DNA of 64,000 nt from Vespula vulgaris (taxonomy: Eukaryota > Arthropoda > Insecta > Hymenoptera > Vespidae). Every line of letters starts with the position of its first letter. Position 1 is the first letter of the stretch. Made by a program: the position numbers and the translations under genes. The notes under the pieces were generated by a model. The model was not told the origin of the DNA. It did no database searches and saw only the letters and a program-made list of their open reading frames with translations. The DNA is taken from assembly GCF_905475345.1 (NCBI RefSeq), contig NC_066587.1, positions 10,159,070 to 10,223,069 of the forward strand, given 5' to 3'. This document shows, piece by piece, positions 46,501 to 58,170 of this stretch.

Positions 46501-47543
46501 CGCAGACCGCGCTCGCGTGTGCAAACTCACCGCGGCCCGCGTTCCCGTGTGCGGGATCTCCGCGGCCCGCGGCGCCGATTTTCTGGCTTACCGCGTCCCG
46601 CGCCGGCGTTTTTCGGGCTCACCGCGGCCCGCGCTCATGTGTGCGAGCTCACCGCGGCCCGCGCTCGCGTGTGCGAGCTCACCGCGGCCCGCGCCGGCGT
46701 TTTTCGGGCTCACCGCGGCCCGCGCTCGCGTAGGTGAGAGCACCGCCGCCCGCGCTCGCGTGTGCGAGCTCACCGCGTCCCGCGCCGGCGATTTCCGAGC
46801 TCACCGCGCCCCGCGCTCGCGCGCGCGGGCTCACCGCGGCCCGTGCCGGCGTTTATAGAGCTCACCTCGTCCCGCTCTCGCGTGTGCGAGCTCACCGCGG
46901 CCCGCGCCGGCCATTTCAGAGCTCACCGCCGCCCGCGCTCGCGTCTGCGAGCTCAACACGGCCCGCGCTCGCGTGTGCGTGCTCACAGCGATCCGCGCCG
47001 GCGATTTCCGATCTCACCGCGCCCCACGCTCGCGCGCGCGAGCTTTCCGCGGCCCGCGCCGGCGATTTCCGAGCTCACCGCGGCTCGCGCTAACGTGTGC
47101 GTGCTCACCGCTGCACCCGCCGGCGTTTTTCGAGCTCACAGCGGCCCGCGCTCGCGTGTGCGAGTTCTCCGCGGACCGCGCTCGCGTGTGCGAGCTCACC
47201 GCGGCCTGCGCCGGCGTTTTTCGAGCTCACCTCGGTACGTGATCGCGTGTGCGAGCTCAATGCGGCCCGCGCCGGCGTTTTTCGGGCTCACCGCGGCCCG
47301 ATCTTGCGTGTCCGACCTCAACATGGCCCGCGCTCGCGTGTGCGTACTCACCGCGGCTCGCGCCGGCATTTTTCGAGCTTACCGCGACCCGCGCTCGCGT
47401 GTGCGAACTCACCGCGGCACGCGCCGGCGTTTATCGAGCTCACCTCGATCCGCTCTCGCTCGCGCGAACTCACCGCGGCCCGCGCCGGCGATTTCCGAGA
47501 TGACCGTGTACCGCGCTCGCGTGTGCGAGTTCACCGCGGCCCG

Positions 47544-48454
47544 TGCTCGCGTGTGCGAGCTCACCGCTGCCCCCGCCGGCGTTTATCGAGTTTACCGCGA
47601 CCCGCGCTCGCGTGTGCGAGCTCACCGCGGCCCGCGCCGACGATTTCCGATCTCACCGCGCCCCGCGCTCGTGCGCGCGAGCTCACCGCGGCCCGCGCCG
47701 GCGATTTCCGAGCTCACCGCGCCCCGCCCGAGCGCGCGCGCGAGAGAGCCACCGCGGCCCGCGCCGGAGATTTTCCGAGCTCACCGCTCCCCGCGGGCGC
47801 GTGCGCGCTAGCACACCGCGGCCCTCGCCGGTGTTTTTCGAGCACATCGCGTCCCGCGATCGCGTGTGTGAGCTCAACGCGGCCCGCGCTCGCGTGTGCG
47901 AGCTCACAGCGGCCCGCGCCGGCGATTTCCGATCTCACCGCGCCCCGCGCTCGCGTTTGCGAGCTCACCGCGGACCTCGCCGGCGTTTTTCGAGCACATC
48001 GCGTCCTGCGCGCGCGTGTGCGATCTCACTGCGGCCCGCGCTCGCGTGTGCGAGATCTCCATGGACCGCGCCGCCGTATTTCGGGCTCACCGCGGCCCGC
48101 GCCGGCGTTTTTCGATCTCACCGCGGCCCGAGCTCGCGTGTGCGAGCACACCGCGTCCTCCGCTGGCGTGTAAGGGCTCACAGCGGCCCGCCCTGGTTTG
48201 TGCGGTCTGTCCGCGGACAGCGCTGGCGTGCATGGGCTCACCGCGGCCCGCGCTGTCCTGTGCGGGCTAACCGCGGTCCGCGTGTGGCGTCTTTCGAGCT
48301 CACCACGGCCCCCGCTGGCGTGTGCGGTCTCACCGCAGACCGCGCTCGCGTGTACGATCTCACCGCGGCCCATGCTCGCGTGTGCGAACTTACCGCGGCC
48401 CGCGCCGGCGTTTCTCGATCTCACCGCAGACCGCGCTCGCGTGTGCGACCTCAC
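47544..48454. repeat. Block K, copy 1 (pairs with 49646-50708)
   Basis: This block matches 49646-50708 at offset 2102, then 2254. The 152-bp step is five monomers (three of 30 bp and two of 31) present only in the second copy near 50020-50170. The shared part includes an ACCGCCGCGCGCG-free stretch with GAGAGAGCCACCGCGG, a CCATGG monomer and the palindromic CTGTCCGCGGACAG. Confidence 0.86.
48207..48220. repeat. 14-bp perfect palindrome CTGTCCGCGGACAG
   Basis: The sequence equals its own reverse complement. It arises where two diverged monomers meet (GTGCGGTCTGTCC, then GCGGACAGCGCTGG). An intact copy lies at 50461-50474 in block K copy 2. A decayed one (CTGTCCGCAGACAG) lies at 52164-52177. 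Whether it has any role, such as dyad binding or cruciform formation, is unknown. Confidence 0.75.
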
Positions 48455-48827
48455 GGCGGCCCGCGCCGTCGTTTTTCGTGCTCACCGCGGCCTGCGCTCG
48501 CGCTTGCGAGCTCACCTCGTCCCGCCCTCGCGTGTGCGAGCTCACAGCGGCCCGCGCCGGCGATTTCCGAGATCACCGCGCCCCGCGCGCGCGCGCGCGA
48601 GATCACCGCGGCCCGCGCCGGCGATTTCCGAGCTCACCGCGGCCCTCGCTGGTGTGTGCGAGCTCACCGCGGCCCGCGCTCGCGTGTGCGAGCTCACCGC
48701 GGCCCGCGCTGGCGTTTTTCGAGCTTACCGCGGCTCGCGCTAGCGCGCGCGAGCTAACCGCGGCTCGCGCTGGCGTGTGCTCGCTCACCGCGGTCCGCGC
48801 TCGCGTGTGCGAGCTCACCGCGCCCCA

Positions 48828-49669
48828 CGAGCGCGCGCGCGAGATCACCGCGACCCGCGCCGGCGATTTCCGAGCTCACCGCGTCCCGCGCCAGCGATTT
48901 CCAAGCTCACCGCGCCCCGCGCGCGCATGTGCGTGTTCACCGCGGCCCGCGCCTGCGATGTCCTTGCTCACCGCGGCCCCCGCTGGCTTGTGCGATCTCA
49001 CAACGGCTCGCGCTGGCGTGTGCTAGCTCACCGCGGTCCGCGCTCTCGCGCGCGATCTCACCGCGGCTCGCGCTGGCGTGTGCGAGCTCACCGCGACCCG
49101 CACTGGCGTTTTTCGTGCTCACCGCGGCCCGCGCTCAGGTGTGCGGGCTCACCGCGGCACGCGCTGGCGTGTGCGAACTCTCCGCGGCCCGCCCCGGCGT
49201 TTTTTGAGCTCACCGCGGCCCGTGCTCGCGTGTGCAAGCTCACCGCGGCCCGCGCTGTAGTGTGCGAGCTTACCGCGACCCGCGCTGGCGTGTGCGAGCT
49301 CTCCGCGGCCTGCGCCGGGGTTTTTCGAGCGTACCGCGGCCCGCCCTCGCGTGTGCGAGCTCACTGCGTCCCGCGCTGTCGTGTGCGAGCTTACCGCGGC
49401 CCGCGCTGGCGTGTACGATCTCACCGCGGGCCGCGCTGGCGTGTGCAAGCTCACCGCGACCCGAATTGGCGTTTTTCGAGCTCACCGCGGCCCGCGCTCA
49501 GGTGTGCGGGCTCACCGCGGCACGCGCTCGCGTGTGCTAGCTCACCACGAGCCGCACTGTCGTTTTTCGATCTCACAGCGGCCCGCGCTCAGGTTTGCGG
49601 GCTCACCGCGGCCCGCGCTTGCGTGTGCGAACTCACCGCGGCCCGCGCTGGCGTGTGCGAGCTCACCGC
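48828..49669. repeat. Block J, copy 2, an island inside domain 6
   Basis: This is the second copy of block J, two monomers longer. It sits between the two copies of block K (47544-48454 and 49646-50708). Its monomer types (alternating CG, CAGGTTTGCGGG) are foreign to the surrounding CTCGCGTGTGCGAG/GTTTTTCGAG array. Its first 120 bp also match 18115-18240. Confidence 0.85.
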
Positions 49670-50708
49670 TGCCCCCGCCGGCGTTTATCGAGTTTACCGC
49701 GACCCGCGCTCGCGTGTGCGAGCTCACCGCGGCCCGCGCCGACGATTTCCGATCTCACCGCGCCCCGCGCTCGTGCGCGCGAGCTCACCGCGGCCCGCGC
49801 CGGCGATTTCCGAGCTCACCGCGCCCCGCCCGAGCGCGCGCGCGAGAGAGCCACCGCGGCCCGCGCCGGAGATTTTCCGAGCTCACCGCTCCCCGCGGGC
49901 GCGTGGGCGCTAGCACACCGCGGCCCTCGCTGGTGTTTTTCGAGCACATCGCGTCCCGCGATCGCGTGTGTGAGCTCAACGCGGCCCGCGCTCGCGTGTG
50001 CGAGCTCACAGCGACCCGCGCCGGCGATTTCCGAACTCAACGCGCCCCGCGCTCGCGCGCCTGAGCTCACCGCGGCCCGCGCCGGCGTTTCGCGTGCTCA
50101 CCGCGGCCTGCGCTCGCGCTTGCGAGCTCACCTCGTCCCGCCCTCGCGTGTGCGAGCTCACAGCGGCCCGCGCCGGCGATTTCCGATCTCACCGCGCCCC
50201 GCGCTCGCGTTTGCGAGCTCACCGCGGACCTCGCCGGCGTTTTTCGAGCACATCGCGTCCTGCGCTCGCGTGTGCGATCTCACTGCGGCCCGCGCTCGCG
50301 TGTGCGAGATCTCCATGGACCGCGCCGCCGTATTTCGGGCTCACCGCGGCCCGCGCCGGCGTTTTTCGATCTCACCGCGGCCCGAGCTCGCGTGTGCGAG
50401 CACACCGCGTCCTCCGCTGGCGTGTAAGGGCTCACAGCGGCCCGCCCTGGTTTGTGCGGTCTGTCCGCGGACAGCGCTGGCGTGCATGGGCTCACCGCGG
50501 CCCGCGCTGTCCTGTGCGGGCTAACCGCGGTCCGCGTGTGGCGTCTTTCGAGCTCACCACGGCCCCCGCTGGCGTGTGCGGTCTCACCGCAGACCGCGCT
50601 CGCGTGTACGATCTCACCGCGGCCCATGCTCGCGTGTGCGAACTTACCGCGGCCCGCGCCGGCGTTTCTCGATCTCACCGCAGACGGCGCTCGCGTGTGC
50701 GACCTCAC
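49646..50708. repeat. Block K, copy 2 (pairs with 47544-48454)
   Basis: This is the second copy, five monomers longer. The extra 152 bp closely resemble 48478-48560 (GTGCTCACCGCGGCCTGCG, then CGCTCGCGCTTGCGAG), so they look copied from the sequence just after copy 1. Block J copy 2 lies between the two K copies. Confidence 0.86.
50461..50474. repeat. 14-bp palindrome, second intact copy
   Basis: This is the same CTGTCCGCGGACAG dyad as at 48207, carried by block K copy 2 at offset 2254. Confidence 0.75.
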
Positions 50709-53700
50709 CGCGGCACTCGCCGGCGTTTTTCGAGCACATCGCGTCCCGCGCTCGCGTGCGCGAGCTCAACGCGCACCGCGCTCGCGTGTGCGAGCTCACC
50801 GCGGACTGCGCCGGCGTTTTTCGAGCTCACCGCGGCCCGCACTCGCGTGTGCGAGCTCACCGCGGCCCATGCTCGCGTGTGCGAACTTACCGCGGCCCGC
50901 GCCGGCGTTTCTCGATCTCACCGCAGACCGCGCTCGCGTGTGCGCCCTCACCGCGGCACTCGCCGGCGTTTTTCGAGCACATCGCGTCCCGCGCTCGCGT
51001 GTGCGAGCTCACCGCGACCCACGCCAGCGTCTTTCGAGCTCATCGCCGCCCGCGCTCGCGTGTGCGAGGTCACCGCGGCCCGCGCCGGCGTTTATCGAGC
51101 TCTCCTCGCCCCGCGCTCGCGTGTGCGAGCTCACAGCGTCCCGCGCCGGCCTTTCTCGAGCTCACCGCTGCCCGCGCTCGCGTGTGCGAGATCACCGCGG
51201 CCCGCGCCGGCGTTTTCCGAGCTCAACGCGGCCCGCGCTCGCGTGTGCGAGCTCTCCGCGGCCCGCACTCGCGTGTGCGAGTTCACCGCGGCCTGCGCCG
51301 GCGTATTTCGAACTCACCGCGGCCCGCGCTCGCGTGTGCGAGCTCACCGCGGCCTGCGCCGGCGTTTTACGTGCTCACCGCGGCCCGCGCTCGCGTGTGC
51401 GAGCTCACCGCGGCCCGCGCCGGCGTTTTCCGAGCTCACCGCGGCCCGTGCTTGCGTGTGCGGGTTCACCGCGACCCGCGCCGGCTTTTTTCGTGCTCAC
51501 CGCGGCCCGCGCTCGCGTGTGCGAGCTCACCGCGGCCCGCACTCGCGTGTGCGAGTTCACCGCGGCCTGCGCCGGCGTATTTCGAACACACCGCGTCCCG
51601 CGCTCGCGTGTGCGAGCTCACCACGGCATGCGCCGGCGTTTTTCGAGCACACCGCGGCGCGCGCTCGCGTGTGCGATCTCACCGCGGCCCGCGCTTGCGT
51701 GTGCGAGATCTCCATGGACCGCGCCGCCGTATTTCGGGCTCACCGCGGCCCGCGCCGGCGTTCTTCGATCTCACTGCAGACCGCGCTCGCGTGTGCAACC
51801 TCACCGCGGCCCGCGCTCGCATGTGCGAGCTCACCGCGGCCCGTACTCGCGTGTGCGAGTTCACCGCGGCCTGCGCCGGCGTATTTCGAACTCACCGCGG
51901 CCCGCGCTCGCGTGTGCGAGCTCACCGTGGCCTCCGCCGGCGTTTTTCGTGCTCACCGCGGACCGCGCTCGCGTGTGCGAGCTCACCACGGCCCGCGCCG
52001 GCGTTTTCCGAGCTCACCGCGGCCCGCGCTTGCGTGTGCGGGTTCACCGCGAACCGCGCCGGCGTTTTCCGAACTCACCGCGGCCCGAGCACGCGTGTGC
52101 GAGCTCAACGCGTGCGGCGCTGGCGTGTATAGGCTCACAGCGGCGCGCGCTGTGTTGTACGGTCTGTCCGCAGACAGCGCTGGCGTGCATGGGCTCACCG
52201 CGGCCCGCGCTGTCGTGTGCGAGCTAACCGCGGTCCGCGCGTGGCGTCTTTCGAGCTCACCACGGTCCCCGCTGGCTGTTTTCGGGCTCATTACGGCACG
52301 CGCTGGCCTGTGCGGGCTCACCGCGTCCCGCGCTGGTGTGTGCGGGCACACCGCGGCCCGCGCCGGCGTTTATCGAGCTCACCTCGGCCCGCACTCGCGT
52401 GCGCGAGCTCTTCGCTGCAACCGCCAGCCTTTTTCGAGCTCACCGCGGTACTCGCTCGCGTGTGCGAGCTCACCGCGGCCTGCGCCGGCGTTTTCCGATC
52501 TCACCGAGGCCCGCGCTCGCGTGTGCGAGCTCACCGCGGCCCGCACTCGCGTGTGCGAGCTCACCGCGGCCTGCGCCGGCGTATTTCGAGCTCACCGCGG
52601 GCCGCGCTCGCGTGTGCGAGCTCACCGCGGCCTGCGCCGGAGTTTTTCGAGCTCACCGTGGCCCGCGCTCGCGTGTGCGAGCTCACCGCGGCCTGCGCCG
52701 GAGTTTTTCGAGCTCACCGCGGCCCGCGCTCGCGTTTTCCGAGCTCACCGCGGCCCGCGCTTGCGTGTGCGAGTTCACCGAGACCCGCGCCGGCACTTTT
52801 GGAGCTTACCGCGGCCCGCGCTCGCGTGTGCGAGCTCTCCGCGGACCACACTCGCGTGTGCGAGTTCACCGCGGCCTGCGCCGGCGTTTTCCGAGCTCAC
52901 CGCGGCCCGCGCTCGCGTGTGCGAGGTCTCCGCGTCCCGCACTCGCGTGTGCGAGCTCACCACGGTCTGCGCCGGCGTTTTTCGAGCACACCGCGGCGCG
53001 CGCTCGCGTTTGCGATCTCACCGCGGCCCACGCTCGCGTGTGCGAGATCTCCATGGACCGCGCCGCCGTTTTTCAGGCTCACCGTGGCCCGCGCCGGCGT
53101 TCTTCGATCTCACCGCAGACCGCGCTCGCTTGTGCAACCTCACCGCGGCCCGCGCTCGCGTGTGCGAGCTCACCGCGGCCCGCGCCGGCGTTTTCCGAGC
53201 TCACAGCGGCCCGCGCTTGCGTGTGCGAGTTCACCGAGACCCGCGCCGGCACTTTTGGAGCTTACCGCGGCCCGCGCTCGCGTGTGCGAGCTCTCCGCGG
53301 ACCACACTCGCGTGTGCGAGTTCACCGCGGCCTGCGCCGGCGTATATCGAACTCACCGCGGCCCGCGCTCATGTGTGCGAGCTCACCGCGGCCTGCGCCG
53401 CCGTTTTTCGTGCTCACCGCGGCCCGCGCTCGCGTGTGCGAGCTCACCGCGGCCCGCGCCGGCGTTTTCCGAGCTCACCGCGGCCCGCGCCGGCGTATTT
53501 CGAACTCACCGCGGCCCGCGCTCGCGTGTGCGAGCTCACCGCGGCCTGCGCCGGCGTTTTTCGTGCTCACCGCGGACCACGCTCGCCTGTGCGAGCTCAC
53601 CGCGGCCAGCGCCGGCGTTTTCCGAGCTCACCGCGGCCCGCGCTTGCGTGTGCGGGTTCACCGCGAGCCGCGCCGGCGTTTTTCGTGCTCACCGCGGCCC

Positions 53701-55198
53701 GCGCTCGCGTGTGCGAGCTCACCGCGGCCCGCGCTGGCGGTTTTCGGGCTCACAGGGTCTCGCGAAGGCACGTGCGGTCACACCGCGGCCCGCGCTTGCG
53801 AATGCCGGCTCACTACAGCTCGCACAGGTGTTTGCGTGCTATCCGCTGCCCGCGGTGTCTAGTGCGGTCTAACCGCGGCCCGTGCTCGCGATTTCAGAGC
53901 TCACCGCGTCACGCGCTGGCGTTTTTCGAGCTCACCGCGGCCCGCGCTGGCGTTCTTCGGGCTAACCGCGGCCCGCGCCGGCGGTTGTAGAGCTCACCGC
54001 GTCCCGCGCTGGCGTTTTTGGAGCTCACCGCGGCTCGCGCTGGCGCGCGCGGGCTCACCGTGGCCCGCACTGGCGTTTTTCGTGCTAACCGCGGCCCGCG
54101 CAGGCGACTTTAGAGCTCACCGTGGCCTGCGGTGGCGTTTTTCGTGCTCATCGCGGCTCGCGCTGGCGATTTTCGGGCTAACCGCGGCCCGCGCTGGCGA
54201 TTATAGAGCACACCGCGTCCCGCGATGGCGTTTTTCGGGCTAACCGCGATCCGCGCTGGCGATTATACAGCACACCGCGTCCCGCGCTTGCGTTTGTCGA
54301 ACTCACCGCGGTCCACGCTGGGGTGTGCGGGATTACCGCGGCCCGTGCTGGCGTTTGCGGGTGCACCGCGGCCCGCGCTGGTGTGTGCCGCCTTACTGCG
54401 GCCCGTGCTGGCGTTTGCGGGCTCACCGCGGCCTGCGCTGGCGTGCGCGGTCTAACCGCGGCCCGCGCTGGCGTGTACGGTCTCACCGCGGCCCGCGCTG
54501 GGGTGTGAGGGATCACCGCGGTACGCGCTGTCGTGGGCCGGCTCACCGCGGCCCGCGCTGGCGTTTTTCGAGATAAACGCGGCCCGCGCCTGCGTTTGCG
54601 GGCTATCCGCGGCCTGCACTGGGGTGTGCGGTTTCATCGCGGCCCGCGCTGGCGTGTGCGAGCTCACCGCGGCCCGCGCTTGTGAATGCGGGCTATCCGC
54701 GGCCCGCTCTGTCGTGTGCGAGCTCACCGCGGCCCGCGCTGGCAGTATTCGGACTCACAGCGCCTCGCGAAGGCACGTGCGGTCTCACCGCGGCCCGCGC
54801 TTGCGTGTGCGGGTGCACCGCGGCCCGCGCTGGTGTGTGCCGCCTTACTGCGGCCAGCGCTGGCGTTTTGCGGGTTCACCGCGGCCCGCAATGATGTTTT
54901 GCGGGCTCACCGCGGCCCTCGCTGGCGTGTGCGGTCTAACCGCGGCCCGCGCTGGGGTGTGAGGGATCACCGCGTCCCGCGCTGGCGTTTTTCAGGCTCA
55001 CCGCGTCCCGCGCTGGTGTGTGCGGGCTATCCATGGCTCGCGCTGGCATGTGCTGGCTCACCGCGGCCCGCGCTGGCAGATTTCGGACTCTCAGCGTCTC
55101 GCGAAAGCACGTGCGGTCTCACCGCGGCCCGCGCTTGCGTGTGCGGGTGCACCGCGGCCCGCGCTGGTGTGTGCCGCCTTACTGCGGCCAGCGCTGGC

Positions 55199-55690
55199 GT
55201 TTTGTGGGTTCACCGCGGCCCGCAATGATGTTTTGCGGGCTCACCGCGGCTCGCGCTGGCGTGTGCAGGCTCACCGCTGCCCGCGGTTGCGTGTGCGGGT
55301 TCACCGAGGCCTGCGCTGGTGTGTGCGGGCTATCCGCGGCCCGTGCTTGCGTGTGCGGGCTCACCGCGGCCCGCGCTGGCGTTTTGCGGGTTCACCGCGG
55401 CCCGCAATGGTGTTTTGCGGGCTCACCGCGGCTCGCGCTGGCGTGTGCAGGCTCACCGCTGCCCGCGGTTGCGTGTGCGGGTTCACCGCGGCCTGCGCTG
55501 GTGTGTGCGGGCTATCCGCGGCCCGTGCTTGCGTGTGCGGGCTCACAGCGGCTCGCGCTGGCGTTTTGCGGGTTCACCGCGGCCCGCGCTGGTGTTTTGC
55601 TGGCTCACCGCGGCTCGCGCTGGCGTGTGCAGGCTCATCGCTGCCCGCGGTTGCGTGTGCGGGCTATCCGCGGCCCTCGCGGGCGTGTGC
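55199..55690. repeat. 182-bp six-monomer HOR, two full copies and a partial
   Basis: GTTTTGNGGGTTCACCGCGG landmarks start at 55199, 55381 and 55563, each 182 bp apart (four 30-bp and two 31-bp monomers). The third copy skips one monomer and then breaks off near 55690. Upstream, 54757-54960 and 55093-55260 form a related pair at offset 336. The period is close to that of the unrelated 181-bp units at 4.5 and 10 kb. Confidence 0.83.
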
Positions 55691-56624
55691 GGGCCCAGCG
55701 CGTACCGTGCTGACGTGTGCGGTCTCACCGAGGCCCGCTCTGGCCTTTGCGAGCTCACCTCGACCCGCGTTGGCGTTTTTCAGTCTCACCGCGGCCCGCG
55801 CTGGTGTGTGCGGGCTATCCGCCGCCCGCGCTTGCGGGTGCGGGCTCACCGCGGCCCGCGCTAGCAGTTTTCGTGCTCACAGCGACTCGCGCAGTCACGT
55901 GCGGGCTCACAGCGGCGCGCTCTTGCGTGTGCGGGTGCATTGCGGCCCGCGCTGGCGTGTGCGGTCTCACCGCGGCACGCTCTGGCGTGTGCGAAATCAC
56001 CGCGGCCCGCGCTGGCGTTTTTTAGGCTCACCGCGGCCCGCGCTGGTGTGTGCGGGCTATCCGCGGCTCGCGCTGGCGTGTGCGGGCTCACCGCGGCCCG
56101 CGCTGGCAGTTTTCGGACTCACAGCGTCTCGCGAAGGCACGTGCGGTCTCAACGCGGCACGCGCTTGCGTGTGCGGGTGCACCGCGGCCGGCGCTGGCCT
56201 GTGCCGCCTTACTGCGGTCCACGCTGGCGTGTGCGGGATCACTGCGGCCTATGCTGGCGTTTGCGGCCTCACCGCGGCCCGCGCTGGCGTCTGCGGTCTA
56301 ACCGCGGCCCGCGCTGGCGTGTACGGTCTCACCGCGTCCCGCGCTGGCGTATGCAGTCTCACCGCTGCCCGCTCTGGCGTTTTTCAGGCTCACCGCGGCC
56401 CGTGCTGGTGTGTGCGGGCTATCAGTGACCCGCGCTGGCGTGTGCGGTCTCACCGCGGCCCGCGCTGGCGTGTACGGTCTCTCCGCGGCCCGCGCTGTGG
56501 TGTGAGGGATCACCGCGGTACTTGCTGTCGTGGACCGGCTCACCGCGGCCCGCGCTGGCGTTTCTAGTGCCCATCGCGGCTCGCGCTGGCGTTATTGGGG
56601 CTCACCGCGGCACGCGCTGGCGAG

Positions 56625-57107
56625 TGCGGTCTCACCGCGGCCCGCTCTGTCGTGTGCTAGCTCACCGCGGCCCGCGCTGGCGTTTCTCGTGCTCATCGCG
56701 GCTCGCGCTAGCGTTATTCGGGCTCACCGCGGCACGCGCTGGCGTGTATGGGCTCACCGCGGCCCGCGCTGGCGTGTGCGGCCTCACTGCGGCCCGCGCT
56801 GGCGTGTGCGGGCTCACCGCGGCTTACGCTGGCGTGTGCGGGCTCACCGTGCCCCGCGCTGGTGTGTGCGGTCTCACCGCGGCCCGCGCTGGCGTGTACG
56901 GTTTCACCGCGGCCCGCGATGGGGTGTGAGGGATCACCGCGGTACGCGCTGTTGTGGACCGGCCCACCGCAGCCGGCGCTGGCGTTTCTCGTGCTCATCG
57001 CGGCTCGCGCTGGCGTTATTCGGGCTCAACGCGGCACGCGCTTGCTTGTGCGGGCAGACCGCGGCCCGCGCTGGCGTTTTTCGGGCTAACCGCGGCCCGC
57101 GCTGGCG
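56625..57107. repeat. Block L, copy 1 (pairs with 58479-58961)
   Basis: This block matches 58479-58961 at offset 1854. It runs from a GTGCGGTCTCACC monomer through GTTTCTCGTGCTCATC, GTTATTCGGGC and GGGTGTGAGGGATC monomers to TTCGGGCTAACCGCGG. A rearranged third version occupies 59885-60400 and a partial fourth 63520-63720. Confidence 0.82.
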
Positions 57108-57685
57108 ATTTTAGTGGTCACCGCGTCACGCGCTGGCGTTTTTCGAGCTCACCGCGGCCCGCGCTGGCGTTTTTCGGGCTCACAGCAGTCAGCGCTGGTG
57201 TGTGCGGACTATCCGCAGCCCGCGCTGGCGGTATTCGGACTCACAGCTTCTCGCGAAGGCACGTGCGGTCTCACCGCGGCCCGCGCTGGCAGTTTTCGGA
57301 CTCACAGCGTCTCGCGAAGGCACGTGCGGTCTCACCGCTGCCCGCGCTGGCATTTTTCGGGCTAACCGCGGCTCGCGCTGGCGTTTTTCGGGCGCACCGC
57401 GGCCCGCGCTGGCGTTTTTCGAGCTCACCGCGGCTGGCGCTGGCGTTTTTCGGGCTCAACGCGGCCCACTCTGGCGTGTGCGAGCTCACCGCGACCCGCG
57501 CTGACGTTTTTCAGGCTCACCGCGGCTCGCGCTGGTGTGTAAGGTCTATCCGCCACCCGATCCTGCGGGTGCGGGCTCACCGCGGCCCGCGCTGGCGGTT
57601 TTCGGATTCACAGCGTCTCGCGAAGGTACGTCCGATCTCACCGCGGCCCGCTCTGGCGTGTGCGGGCTATCCGCGGCCCGCGCGT

Positions 57686-58170
57686 GCGTTTTTCGGGCTA
57701 ACCGCGGCACGCGCTGGCATGTGCAGTCTCACCGCGGCCCGCTCTGGCGTGTGCGAGCTCACCGCGGCCCGCGCTGGCGTTTCTCGTGCACATCGCGGCT
57801 CGAGCTGGCGTTATTCGGGGTCACCGCATCACCCGCTGGCGTGTATGGGCTCACCGCGGCCCGCGCTGTTTTGTGCGGGCCATCCGCGGCTCGCGCTGGC
57901 GTGTGCGGGCTCACCGCGGCCCGCGCTGGGGTGTGAGGGATCACCGCGGTACGCGCTGTCGTGGAACGGCCCACCGCGGCCCGCGCTGGAGTGTGCGGGC
58001 TCATCGCGGCCCGCACTGGCGTGTGCGGTCTCACCGCGGCCCGCTCTGGCGTGTGCGGGCTATCCGCGGCCCGCGCGGGCGTTTTTCGGGCTAACCGCGG
58101 CACCCGCTGGCATGTGCAGTCTCACCGCGGCCCACTCTGGCTTGTGCGAGCTCACCGCGGCCCGCGCTGG
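57686..58170. repeat. Block M, copy 1 (pairs with 61722-62206)
   Basis: This block matches 61722-62206 at offset 4035-4036; the 1-bp step is a single-base indel. It includes TTCGGGCTAACCGCGGCAC, a CATGTGCAGTCTC monomer, a GTTTTGTGCGGGCCATCC monomer and the GGTACGCGCTG group. Copy 2 has CCGGGG where this copy has CCGCGG near 58100, which creates the perfect CENP-B-box match there. Confidence 0.82.

Larger units (their letters stand above)
40530..53740. repeat. Satellite domain 6, simple CTCGCGTGTGCGAG / GCCGGCGTTTTTCGAG array
   Basis: Two monomer types dominate: 30-bp CTCGCGTGTGCGAG and 31-bp GCCGGCGTTTTTCGAG. Alternating-CG monomers are rare outside 45.7-46.5, 47.7 and 48.6 kb. Local landmarks repeat at irregular spacing. 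GTGCTTGCGTTTATCGGGC occurs near 41970, 42580, 42822 and 43188. CCATGGACCGCGCCGCCGT occurs at 48059, 50313, 51712 and 53051. CCGCTGGCCGCGACGGCGT occurs near 40842, 40932 and 43330. No HOR as regular as domain 2 was found. The longest open frames in the window fall here because stop-creating variants are scarce. Confidence 0.75.

Noticed and set aside
49998..53990. Open frame of 1,330 codons on the plus strand
   Set aside because: Same repeat translation. It begins in one copy of block K and simply continues until a variant monomer supplies a stop. Homologous positions in the other copy do not keep the frame.
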